This document shows, one piece after another, positions 44,733 to 54,062 of a stretch of DNA of 64,000 bases; positions within the stretch are counted from its first letter, which is position 1; the number at the start of each line of letters is the position of its first letter. Both the position numbers and the translations under genes were made by a program. This DNA is from Gp6-AA40 sp963742105 (lineage in GTDB: Bacteria; Acidobacteriota; Vicinamibacteria; Vicinamibacterales; UBA2999), in the NCBI GenBank assembly GCA_963742105.1, contig CAVUKN010000003.1:294383-358382 (forward strand), in the 5' to 3' direction. The notes beneath the pieces are model-generated. The model did not search any database. It had not been told where the DNA came from and saw nothing but the letters and a program-made list of their open reading frames with translations.

Positions 44733-46223
44733 GTGATTCGCCGACTGATCCTGCTCCTGGGTATCGCCGTCGTCGTCGTCGGGATGATTGCGGGCGGCCT
44801 TCTGTACTGGCTGCTCGCTGGTAGCGGCGTTCGCGTCGCGCTCGAGCGTCAGGCGAGCGCGTGGCTCGGCGAGCCGGTGCGCATCGGTGTCGCGCGGGCG
44901 AGACTGTTTCCGCAGCCCGGTCTGCATCTCGAACAGGTGCAGGTTGGTAATCCGGTGCAACTGACGCTCGGGACGATCGACGTCTCCTCGGACGGCCAGG
45001 CGTTGCTCTCGCGACGAATCGAGAACGCGTCGGTCGTGGTGACGAACAGCCGGATCTCGATGCCGCTGCCCTTCGCGATCCCCGCCACGTCGCCGTCTAC
45101 AAACGCGCAGGGCTCGGAGCCGTTGAAGCTGGTCTCGATCCAGACGATCAGCCTGCGCGACGTCGTTCTTGCCAGCCGAGGACGCGAGCTGACCGTCTCC
45201 GCCGAGTCGGCGCTGAGGGGATCGAAGTTGGTGTTGCGTTCGTTCACGGCGCGCACAGGTGCGACGTCGCTGGACGCCGAGGGTGAAATCGATCTCGCAC
45301 CACGAATCGATGCCCGCCTGAAGGTGAAGGCGAATCGTCTCGACGTCGACGAGTTGATCGCGCTCTCGAGTGCGTTCGCACCGGACACGCCGGCGTCTAA
45401 GGCAAAGGCCACATCACAGCCGGCTCGGATCGCCGCGCGTGTCAGCGCCGGGACGGCAACTGCGGGGAGCGTCACCGTGCGGCAGTTCGCCACCGACCTC
45501 GAAGTGGACGGCACGCACCTGTCGCTGTCGCCGCTGACGTTTCAGCTGTTCGGTGGCCGATATCAGGGAACGCTCGCGGCTGAATTGCGCGACAGGATTT
45601 CGGCGACCCTGCGCTCGCGGATCATGGACGTCGACGTGGCGCAACTCGCGGCGTTCGGCAATAGCGCAGGGTCCGCGTCGGGCACGTTGACCGGCGCAGG
45701 AACGTTCAGTGGATCCGGCGCGGACATGAACGCCGTTCTCGCCTCGGCCGAGGGCAAAGGCACCGCGACAATCGTGAACGGCACCATCCGCCATCTCGAT
45801 CTGGTGCGCACCGTCATCCTCTTCTTCGGTCGTCCCGCTCCCGATGCCGGCACTTCGTCCGACGCGTTCCAGCGGCTCGATGCCGCCTTCTCGCTGGCGA
45901 ACCGCGTCGTGTCCGCCGACGCGCTCTCGTTGCATTCCGAAGATGCGGACATGGTCGGCAGCGGCCGGCTGGAACTGGATTCGAAGGCGCTCAGCGGACA
46001 CGTGGACCTGTCGCTCTCCGAAGCGCTGACCAAACAGGCAGGAACCGATCTCGCGCGCTACACACGCGAAGGCGACCGCATCGTCCTGCCCGCGACGATC
46101 GGCGGCACGCTCGGATCGCCGCGCGTGTCTATCGACGCAGCGGCGGCCGTGGAGCGCGGGTTGAAGAACGAGCTGCAGCGGCGCCTGGGCGATTTGCTCG
46201 ATCAGTTCAAGCGCGCGCAGTAG
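44733..46223 (+). CDS. AsmA family protein
   Basis: 496 residues from GTG 44733. One N-terminal membrane helix (LILLLGIAVVVVGMIAGGLLYWLL). Long beta-repeat region, with the family C-terminal pattern GTLTGAGTFSGSGADMNAVLASAEGKGTATIVNGTIRHLDLV and LSGHVDLSLSEALT. AsmA-like proteins form elongated grooves linked to lipid transport between inner and outer membrane. The 3' end runs directly into the 264-bp tandem array. Confidence 0.9.
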   Translation: MIRRLILLLGIAVVVVGMIAGGLLYWLLAGSGVRVALERQASAWLGEPVRIGVARARLFPQPGLHLEQVQVGNPVQLTLGTIDVSSDGQALLSRRIENASVVVTNSRISMPLPFAIPATSPSTNAQGSEPLKLVSIQTISLRDVVLASRGRELTVSAESALRGSKLVLRSFTARTGATSLDAEGEIDLAPRIDARLKVKANRLDVDELIALSSAFAPDTPASKAKATSQPARIAARVSAGTATAGSVTVRQFATDLEVDGTHLSLSPLTFQLFGGRYQGTLAAELRDRISATLRSRIMDVDVAQLAAFGNSAGSASGTLTGAGTFSGSGADMNAVLASAEGKGTATIVNGTIRHLDLVRTVILFFGRPAPDAGTSSDAFQRLDAAFSLANRVVSADALSLHSEDADMVGSGRLELDSKALSGHVDLSLSEALTKQAGTDLARYTREGDRIVLPATIGGTLGSPRVSIDAAAAVERGLKNELQRRLGDLLDQFKRAQ

Positions 46224-47480
46224 GGTGCGCGGTGACGCGGCGGGTGGATCCGCGTATCGCGCCGACGTATGAAGGCGACGCGCACTCGATTCGATCGGCG
46301 CGGCCGCCGAAATCTGGAGGCGCGAGGCGCGGATCCACTCGCCGCCGTTGCGACCGCCGGCCCTGGCGCGGCGACGCGGCGGGTGGATAAGCGCCGAACC
46401 GATCAATGCTCCGCCCCTCCAGACTTCGGCGACGGCACCCGAATGTCGCGCCGCGCCTTCGTAAGTCGGGGCTCCGCATTGACCGGTCCGGCGCGGTGAC
46501 GCGGCGGGTGGATCCGCGGATCGAGCCGACGTATGAAGGCGACGCGCACTCGATTCGGTCGGCGCGGCCGCCGAAATCTGGAGGCGCGAGGCGCGGATCC
46601 ACTCGCCGCCGTTGCGACCGCCGGCCCTGGCGCGGCGACGCGGCGGGTGGATAAGCGCCGAACCGATCAATGCTCCGCCCCTCCAGACTTCGGCGACGGC
46701 ACCCGAATGTCGCGCCGCGCCTTCGTAAGTCGGGGCTCCGCATTGACCGGTCCGGCGCGTGACGCGGCGGGTGGATCCGCGTATCGCGCCGACGTATGAA
46801 GGCGACGCGCACTCGATTCGATCGGCGCGGCCGCCGAAATCTGGAGGCGCGAGGCGCGGATCCACTCGCCGCCGTTGCGACCGCCGGCCCTGGCGCGGCG
46901 ACGCGGCGGGTGGATAAGCGCCGAACCGATCAATGCTCCGCCCCTCCAGACTTCGGCGACGGCGCCCGAATGTCGCGCCGCGCCTTCGTAAGTCGCGGCT
47001 CCGCATTGACCGGTCCGGCGCGGTGACGCGGCGGGTGGATCCGCGGATCGCGCCGACGTATGAAGGCGACGCGCACCCGATTCGGCTCGGCGCGGCCGCC
47101 GAAATCTGGAGGCGCGAGGCGCGGATCCACTCGCCGCCGTTGCGACCGCCGGCCCTGGCGCGGCGACGCGGCGGGTGGATAAGCGCCGAACCGATCAATG
47201 CTCCGCCCCTCCAGACTTCGGCGACGGCACCCGAATCTCGCGCCGCGCCTTCGTAAGTCGCGGCTCCGCATTGATAGGTCCGGCGCGTGACGCGGCGGGT
47301 GGATCCGCGTATCGCGCCGACTTATGAAGGCGACGCGCACTCGATTCGATCGGCGCGGGCGCCGAAATCTGGAGGCGCGAGGCGCGGATCCACTCGCCGT
47401 TGCTGCGGCGCGGTGAACGCGACGAGTGCATCCGCGTATCGCGCCGACTTGTGGTCGCGACGTGCAGTCGATTCGGTTGG
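46224..47480. repeat. Tandem array of a ~264-bp unit, five copies
   Basis: The marker AATCTGGAGGCGCGAGG occurs at 46311, 46575, 46838, 47103 and 47366 (spacings 264, 263, 265, 263). Each unit contains two GACGCGGCGGGTGGAT direct sub-repeats. The array decays after 47410 into one diverged partial copy. Both strands stay open over long stretches because the period is near a multiple of three and GC is very high. The encoded Arg/Ala/Pro-rich peptides are probably not genes. Confidence 0.92.
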
Positions 47481-47502
47481 CGCGGGCGTCACACGGCAGC
47501 GC

Positions 47503-47829
47503 GAGTCTGGATGGCCGGAGGAAAACCGTGGCAAGTGCTTTGGCACAGCCGCCCTCGTCGGCGGCGGAGCTGAGGGGCGCGGATCAAGGCGGTTTTCCGG
47601 AGCGCCATACGGACTCGCGCTGACGCGCAAGCGGATCGGAACATCCCGGTCGGGACACTACTTTTCATGGCTGGCGAGCTGCGGAGCGCAGTGCGCGCCC
47701 CACGGGAAAGATTCAACACCGCACGCGAAAACGTTCGCGCGACGTCCGGCCGTCCTGGGCGAATCGTCGATACATCGAACGATTGTCCCGCGGCACCGTA
47801 AATGCCATTGAGACCATGGGAGGCCTTCT
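47503..47829. repeat. Dispersed element R1 copy D and gene-free leader
   Basis: 47503-47645: R1 in the same orientation as copy A (GATGGCCGGAGGAAAACCGT ... GGTTTTCCGGAGCGCCATAC). 47646-47829 is the leader of the PspC gene with no clear promoter. Confidence 0.8.
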
Positions 47830-48279
47830 ATGACTTCGCCTTCGACGCGACGACTCGAGCGGATCCCGACACAAGGCAAGATCGCCGGTGTCTGCGCGGG
47901 CATCGCGGTTTACCTGAACACGGACGTGTCGCTGGTGCGGGCGCTCTGGATCCTGCTGTCGCTCGTTCCTGGCGCGCTCATCGGCGGGCTGCTCGCCTAT
48001 ATCGCGGCCTGGCTGCTGATGCCGGTGTCGTTGGCCCCGGCTGTTGAGCCGCTGAGCCGGAGGGTCGTGCGTTCTTACGCGGACCGGAAGATTGCCGGTG
48101 TGTGCGCGGGCCTGGCGCGCTACTTCGATCTCGACGTGACTGCCGTCCGACTGATCTGGGTCGTGCTGTCGATCTATCCGGGAGCGATCATCCTGGGCGT
48201 CATCGCCTATGCGATCGCCTGGTTCATCATCCCGGCTGAGCCGCATCTGCCGATGCAACCAGCAACGCAGCCGCTTTGA
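47830..48279 (+). CDS. Tandem PspC-domain membrane protein
   Basis: 149 residues with two PspC domains in tandem, each with the GKIAGVCAG or RKIAGVCAG start: residues ~15-65 (IAVYLNTDVSLVRALWILLSLVPG, LLAYIAAWLLMP) and ~85-140 (LARYFDLDVTAVRLIWVVLSIYPG, VIAYAIAWFIIP). PspC domains sit in the inner membrane and act in envelope-stress (phage-shock) signalling. No pspA is nearby, so its role here is open. Possibly linked to envelope stress from EPS export. Confidence 0.93.
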   Translation: MTSPSTRRLERIPTQGKIAGVCAGIAVYLNTDVSLVRALWILLSLVPGALIGGLLAYIAAWLLMPVSLAPAVEPLSRRVVRSYADRKIAGVCAGLARYFDLDVTAVRLIWVVLSIYPGAIILGVIAYAIAWFIIPAEPHLPMQPATQPL

Positions 48280-48282
48280 TTG

Positions 48283-48352
48283 GGCGTTAGGTCGGCGGGC
48301 TTCAGGCCCGCCGACACGGTAGAGGCAGGGCTTCAGCCCCGTTGGCTGACTT
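48283..48352. repeat. GC mini-hairpins (family R4)
   Basis: GGTCGGCGGGCTTCAGGCCCGCCGAC and AGGCAGGGCTTCAGCCCCG in outline, two stem-loops directly after the PspC stop. They may act as a terminator, though no U-tract follows. Confidence 0.8.
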
Positions 48353-48382
48353 GTCGTCTACACCTCAAATCAACAACCGACG

Positions 48383-48685
48383 TCACGCACGCCGCCGCTC
48401 AAACCCGCTCGCACGGTGATCGCCACCGCCACCGCCGCCACCTCGCCGCTCGGCGCTCGCCTGCAATTTGAAGTTGTTGCTCCGCAACTGCTCCTGGTAG
48501 TTCGTCACGAAGATCATCAGCGACGAGAGCGTGTCGAAGTCGTGACTCGCGTTCGTGCTGCCGGGACCGTTCACGACCAGACGATATGCGTCACGATGTT
48601 CGAGTATCTGCATCCGCACCGATTCATCCTCGCGCGTAAACAGCCACGCAAACTGGTGGAGTGCAGGCGACGTCTTCATGACCAC
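48383..48685 (-). CDS. Small hypothetical protein
   Basis: 100 residues: MVMKTSPALHQFAWLFTREDESVRMQILEHRDAYRLVVNGPGSTNASHDF, then DTLSSLMIFVTNYQEQLRSNNF and a Gly-rich/basic tail (RRGGGGGGGDHR). The first ~75 residues have normal globular composition and codon bias, while the complementary frames do not. No family recognised. The protein is soluble, without signal peptide, and is placed between PspC and the pseudo-receiver genes. Confidence 0.6.
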   Translation of the reverse strand: MVMKTSPALHQFAWLFTREDESVRMQILEHRDAYRLVVNGPGSTNASHDFDTLSSLMIFVTNYQEQLRSNNFKLQASAERRGGGGGGGDHRASGFERRRA

Positions 48686-48845
48686 GATATCGGCGGCACC
48701 CCGCAGAAAATACAGGTGTTGCGTGCAGGAGAAACATCGTTGAGGGCGACTAATGCCGTGTCATTAGCGGACGCCCAGTGCAATCCGATTTGATGACGTG
48801 CGTAATTCCGCCCGAAAAGCGCTTCTGAATCGAATCCAGACATAC

Positions 48846-48861
48846 CGGCATGCCGCTTGCT
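48846..48861 (+). promoter_or_regulatory. Sigma-54 promoter of pseudo-receiver gene 1
   Basis: CGGCATGCCGCTTGCT matches TGGCAYG-N4-TTGCW at every defined position except the first T. The predicted start near 48872 leaves a very short leader with the GGAGG site at 48874 and ATG at 48883. Confidence 0.7.
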
Positions 48862-48882
48862 CGATTTGGCGACGGAGGTTCG

Positions 48883-49335
48883 ATGCAGATGTCTCGCAGC
48901 GCCCTTGTTGTCGCCGCGACCCCGGCCCTGGCCGCACACCTGAGTGAGTGGCTGAAACCGGCGGGGTGGGTGATCAGCACTGCCGACTCGTATCCGTCGG
49001 CCAAGTCGAAGCTGGAACTCGGAACGGACCTGCTGGTCACCGAGCTCGAACTCGGCGACTACAACGGTCTTCAGCTGGCGTTGCGGGCGCAAAACAGCGG
49101 CGTACCGTCCGTTGTGGTCGGCCACCAGGACAGCGTCCTCGAGCACGATGCCGAGCAACTCGGGTCCGCGTATCTTCGCAAGACCGAGCTCGATGAGCAC
49201 CGGTTTCTGATCGCCGTCGAAGCCAGGATGGCGGCTGTCGCGAACGCGCTCCCGGCGATCTGCCGAAACGTCGAATTCACCCGGATGCCCACCTCGTTCC
49301 GACCAACCCTTGGGGCTCGCCGCGTCCTACATTAA
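48883..49335 (+). CDS. Receiver-like protein with Glu at the phospho-acceptor position (1)
   Basis: 150 residues from the ATG at 48883 behind GGAGG. It has the alpha/beta layout of a response-regulator receiver: ALVVAATPALAAHLSEWLKPAGW (strand 1/helix 1), LLVTELELGDYNGLQLALRA (strand 3 and loop), PSVVVGHQ (strand 4), GSAYLRK (strand 5 with lysine). The first-strand acidic pair is missing and the acceptor Asp is replaced by Glu (TELELG), so phosphorylation is unlikely; Glu may mimic the active state. No output domain. It has a paralogue 0.6 kb downstream. Confidence 0.75.
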   Translation: MQMSRSALVVAATPALAAHLSEWLKPAGWVISTADSYPSAKSKLELGTDLLVTELELGDYNGLQLALRAQNSGVPSVVVGHQDSVLEHDAEQLGSAYLRKTELDEHRFLIAVEARMAAVANALPAICRNVEFTRMPTSFRPTLGARRVLH

Positions 49336-49446
49336 TCGTCAGAATTGCGTACGATTTCTCCCTCCTCGGGAAGAACTTACATCACCAGGTTGTCCAGACG
49401 CCTCGTCCACGCACGCAGTTTCTGCGCACTTTTCGTGGTATAGGGG

Positions 49447-49461
49447 TGGCAGTATATTTGC
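49447..49461 (+). promoter_or_regulatory. Sigma-54 promoter of pseudo-receiver gene 2
   Basis: TGGCAGTATATTTGC: exact GG-N10-GC spacing with TGGCA at -24 and TTGC at -12. It lies 31 bp upstream of the ATG at 49492. Confidence 0.72.
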
Positions 49462-49491
49462 GCCTTACTTCCGTCCCGGAGCTGCCCCCCC

Positions 49492-49888
49492 ATGACAGAT
49501 ACTCCTGACGTGCTCCTTGTGTCTCCGACCGCCGATATTGCCGCCGGCATGCGGGCGCGGCTGACCGACGCCGGCATGCGAGTCACCCTGGTCGAGACCT
49601 TCGCCGCTGCCCGTGAGCAGTTGCAGTCGATGCCGGACCTGCTGATTTCAGAGGTCAGGCTCGGTCCCTACAACGGCCTGCACCTGGCCATGCGGGCCAA
49701 GGCATCCGCGATTCCCGCAATCATCCTCGGTGAACACGGACCCGGTGACGGAGCGCGAGACCCAGAAACTGGGCGCGACCTACGTCCGGACCGACGGGGA
49801 CCTGCAGGACCTGACGGCCGCCCTCACTGCCGCCGGCATTCGAGTCCCAAGTCCGGGCAACGGCCGCAGCACCACTCACGCGGCTTGA
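49492..49888 (+). CDS. Receiver-like protein with Glu at the phospho-acceptor position (2), one frameshift
   Basis: About 131 residues after removing one base near 49738 (AACACGGACCC). MTDTPDVLLVSPTADIAAGMRARLTDAGM; PDLLISEVRLGPYNGLHLAMRAKASAIPAIILGEH; then DPVTERETQKLGATYVRTDGDLQDLTAALTAAGI. Same architecture as the paralogue upstream, with SEVRLGPYNG against TELELGDYNG: Glu again replaces the acceptor Asp. No output domain. The shared motif and promoter type suggest the two act in the same sigma-54-dependent circuit. Confidence 0.75.
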
Positions 49889-51136
49889 GCAGATTGCCTG
49901 TCTTGCCGTGGCTTTGACTTGAGAGCCACGGCGGGCCGGGAAGTCGAATTCCCAATTCCCAAGGTATTCGCTCGCCCAATTCCCTCGCCGCCATCCTGTT
50001 GAAACCTCGGCGTCTACGTCGGTCGGGCGCGCACCAGGTCGTCGCGACGGGCAACCCTGCCCGCGGCTCCCGGTGATCGCCGCGGCCGCCTTCGCCAAGG
50101 CTCCGGCGAGGTCGCGCCGAAGCTCGCCACCGATGGTTGGCGAGCGGAGGCGGAGAAAATCAGGCCCTCCGGCGATGGACTTACGGTCAGCCGTCGCCTT
50201 GGATGATCCGTACGACAGCCACTTATCGGTTCAACTGAAAGCTGCCTCACACGACGGTGGCGACAGCGGCGGCGACGGCACTCGGTGCGCCTCCGGACCT
50301 GATTTACCCCTGTCGCTGATCACGGCGCTCACAGGTCGCTCGCGTCCACGGTTGCCCGTCGGGCCGACCTCCCTTCGTGGCGCTCATCGTCCTCCGCGAC
50401 CGACAGAACGGCCATTTCGCCCCCCGATCGCGAAACGACGGCGAGGCTGCGTCACGGCCGCCGATGCGGCGCCCGGGAAATTCGCCTGCGCTCGTGCACT
50501 GCCGCTGCCCGCGCGTGTAGGCGGTGTTTCGAGACGTCCGGCATCAGGCGGCTCAAAACGTCCGAGCTGATTCGCCACAACTCGAACGCATGGTCGGAAC
50601 ACGCGCGGAGGAATCGCTCCGCCGAATTTCCGGATCTCTGCGGCGGGCTTGCATAGGCGGCCGTCACGCAGCCCCACCATCGTCTCGCGATCGCGGAGGG
50701 CGAGCAACGAAAGGGAGACGAAGCCGGCGCGACCGACGCCCGCCTGCCGTGATTCTTGCTGCTCGCCCTGAGCGATCGCGGGACGACGGTGAGGCTGCGG
50801 CGACGCGACTTGTGAGCGGCGCGATCAGCGTCAGTGGGTAAAACGACCGCGAGCGCGTCTTTCGGCGGCGGCCGTGATTCGCCACTGTCGTCCGGATCAG
50901 CAAGTTATCGAAACGATTCTTCACTGGCGCTCGGATCACCCCAGCCGCCGCCGCCATCGGCAGGTTCACGCCGAGGGGTCGTTTTTCCGCGGCGCGAACC
51001 AGGAGCGGCGCTGCAGCCTCACCGTCGTCCCGCGATCGAGGGGAAACAACGCACGGACCAACTCCCAACCTCGCAAGCACGTCGCTTGGAAGTTGGGAGT
51101 GGTCGAGCGTCAGTCGTTGGGAATTGTCGAGCGTCG
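49889..51136. repeat. 1.2-kb gene-free region with R2 copy C, long inverted repeat R3 and S3 units
   Basis: 49945-49985: AATTCCC heptads of family S3. 50470-50668: element R2 in reverse orientation (CGCGCGTGTAGGCGG...TCCGGCATCAGGCGGCTCAAA...GAACACGCGCGGAGG). 50770-50805 and 51012-51045: long inverted pair R3 (CGATCGCGGGACGACGGTGA / TCACCGTCGTCCCGCGATCG), with a related third copy near 50428. 51058-51130: AACTCCC/GGGAGTTG inverted heptads. Several frames are open through high GC content, but none shows a family or a ribosome site. Confidence 0.75.
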
Positions 51137-52247
<1,111 letters not shown>

Positions 52248-52754
52248 GCTCTTCTCAGTTCAAGAAAGCTTCGCCATGGCGCGGGGCCCAATCCCGCGGA
52301 GACAAGCCGTATACGATCTTCTTGGTACTTTGTGACATCGATTCTGGAGATCCCGCGACCTGAAGTCAATGAGGAAAGCGACATTTTTACCTGCGACAGG
52401 CTGGTATTTTTCTGACGTAAATCGACATTTTTTTACAGGGTGTGCTGCCGCGGCACGTGCGCGCGTGGACTTGCGCAGCGCAGCGTCTGCCGTCATTTTG
52501 CCGCCGATCGATGCACGTTTTGGTGACGTTCGCGGATCGTGGCCGTAACGAACGTCACCCCATTCGCAACCTACGCGAGTTGCAGTCGCGCATTTGTTCG
52601 CCTGTGAGGCTGACTTTTTTCCCCGCGGACCGAAGGACGCTGAGAATCGGCGCGGACCTTCGCTCGTTTCCACCTCCAACGCTGCTTGACACCGCAAATC
52701 TAACTGCTTCATCCACCTGCAGTTAGCGGCTCGCGACTCCAGCCATTCATCTCG

Positions 52755-52770
52755 TGGCGGTCTCCTTGCT
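52755..52770 (+). promoter_or_regulatory. Sigma-54-like box upstream of activator copy 2
   Basis: TGGCGGTCTCCTTGCT has correct GG-N10-GC spacing, TGGC at -24 and TTGCT at -12. The start codon is 204 bp downstream, so the leader would be long and would include the 52796-52826 palindrome. Confidence 0.5.
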
Positions 52771-52795
52771 AAATCGCTCCACGGCTACGAAGGTC

Positions 52796-52826
52796 GTGAT
52801 GTGTCCTCGACGAATGGACACATCAC
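52796..52826. promoter_or_regulatory. Perfect 11-bp inverted repeat, candidate operator
   Basis: GTGATGTGTCC, 9-nt spacer, GGACACATCAC. Its position in a divergent regulator region and lack of a U-tract favour a protein-binding site over a terminator. Confidence 0.55.
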
Positions 52827-52973
52827 CGGCTTCGCTGATCACGAACACCGAATTCAGAAGAGAGAAGCCACAGCCCCGCATGCGACGCAGTGGACAGGTC
52901 CGCTGCCAGATGCGCGAACGACTCGCGCGTCTTAGTGCGGACGACAGAAAGTTACTCGCAGGAACGAGATTCG

Positions 52974-54062
52974 ATGAGAGCGCAGCGAACAACTTTGGTC
53001 GGCACGAGCCCGGCGATGGTCGATCTCAAGGCGGAGATCGACCGCGTCGCGCGCTCGGATGCCAAGGTGTTGATCACGGGCGAGAGCGGCTCGGGCAAGG
53101 AACTCGTTGCCCTGGCTGTTCACAGCGGCAGCCAGCGCGCGGATCGCGCCTTCGTTGCCGTGAACTGCGCCGGGATGCCGGAAACGCTCCTCGAGTCGGA
53201 GCTGTTCGGGCACATGAAGGGCAGCTTCACCGGTGCGTATCGCGACAAGCTCGGCAAGCTCGAGATGGCCGACGGCGGGACGATGTTCCTCGACGAAATC
53301 GGGGAAATGACCATGCGCATGCAGGGCATGCTGCTGCGGTTCCTCGAGACCGGCGAACTGCAGAAGGTCGGCTCCGATCGAGCGGCCGGACGCGTCAACG
53401 TTCGCGTGATTGCCGCCACCAACCGCAACCTGCGCGACATGGTCGATCAGGGGACGTTCCGCGAAGACCTGTTCTACCGCCTCAACGTCATCCACCTGAT
53501 GGTGCCGCCGCTGCGTGAACGCCGCGACGACATCCCGACGCTGGCGGAGCACTTTCTCGCCCACCTGACCAGCGGGAACGGCAACGGAAACGGCAACGGC
53601 AACCACTACACGGCGAGGCAGTTCGCGCCCGAGGCCGTCCAGGCGCTCGTCAAGCACCACTGGCCCGGCAACGTCCGCGAGCTCCAGAACGTCGTCGAGC
53701 GGCTCGCCGTCACCGTCACGACCGACGAAATCCGGCTAGCCGATCTGCCCACCGAAATCCGCGTGCGTCAGGGGATGGGCGTGACGCCGCGGCGCGAGCG
53801 TCGCCGGACCGTCGCCGACGACCTCTACAAGCGCCTGATCGATGAGCGGCAGTCATTCTGGGCCGTCGTCTATCCGCTCTACATGCAGCGCGAGATCACC
53901 AAGTCCAACGTGCGCGACCTCGTGCGCAAGGGTCTGGAGGAGGCGCGCGGCAACTACAAGATCGTGGCGCGCATCTTCAACATGGAGGCGCGCGACTACA
54001 AGCGCTTCCTCAATTTCCTCCGCAAGCACGATTGCCAGGTTCCGTTCAAGGAGTACCGCTGA
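52974..54062 (+). CDS. Sigma-54 activator (AAA+) without receiver domain, copy 2
   Basis: 362 residues from the ATG at 52974, aligned with copy 1's start. Walker A ITGESGSGKELVA, GSFTGAYRDKLGKLE (Ser for Ala in GAFTGA), Walker B GGTMFLDEIGEM, REDLFYRLNVIHLMVPPLRERRDDIP, a (GN)5 stretch near 203-212, WPGNVRELQNVVERL, and C-terminal DLVRKGLEEARGNYKIVARIFNMEARDYKRFLNFLRK, the same unusual Fis-like end as copy 1. No sensor domain is present, so control must be by expression or partner proteins. The stop overlaps the first EPS gene (TGATG), indicating co-transcription. Confidence 0.93.
   Translation: MRAQRTTLVGTSPAMVDLKAEIDRVARSDAKVLITGESGSGKELVALAVHSGSQRADRAFVAVNCAGMPETLLESELFGHMKGSFTGAYRDKLGKLEMADGGTMFLDEIGEMTMRMQGMLLRFLETGELQKVGSDRAAGRVNVRVIAATNRNLRDMVDQGTFREDLFYRLNVIHLMVPPLRERRDDIPTLAEHFLAHLTSGNGNGNGNGNHYTARQFAPEAVQALVKHHWPGNVRELQNVVERLAVTVTTDEIRLADLPTEIRVRQGMGVTPRRERRRTVADDLYKRLIDERQSFWAVVYPLYMQREITKSNVRDLVRKGLEEARGNYKIVARIFNMEARDYKRFLNFLRKHDCQVPFKEYR

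Larger units (their letters stand above)
52248..52973. promoter_or_regulatory. Divergent control region between two sigma-54 activator genes
   Basis: 726 bp, AT-richer than the surroundings, without a credible gene. It contains a direct repeat CGACATTTTT(TT)AC at 52380 and 52428; a sigma-54-like box TGGCGGTCTCCTTGCT at 52755-52770; and a perfect 11-bp inverted repeat GTGATGTGTCC-N9-GGACACATCAC at 52796-52826, a candidate operator for one of the flanking activators. Confidence 0.65.

Noticed and set aside
45414..47198. 594-codon minus-strand open frame across the AsmA gene and the tandem array
   Set aside because: It is the shadow of the AsmA gene plus translated 264-bp repeats; Arg/Ala/Ser-rich, no start signal, and the unit spacing changes frame.
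46224..47480. CRISPR array
   Set aside because: Units are about 264 bp and contiguous, with no 25-40 bp repeats separated by unique spacers and no cas genes.
48283..48352. Rho-independent terminator after the PspC gene
   Set aside because: The stem-loops lack a following U-tract and belong to the dispersed R4 family, so a terminator role is only possible, not supported.
50470..50668. Integron attC sites in the R2 copies
   Set aside because: No conserved GTTRRRY/RYYYAAC core pairs, no cassettes or integrase; the copies are far apart and similar throughout.
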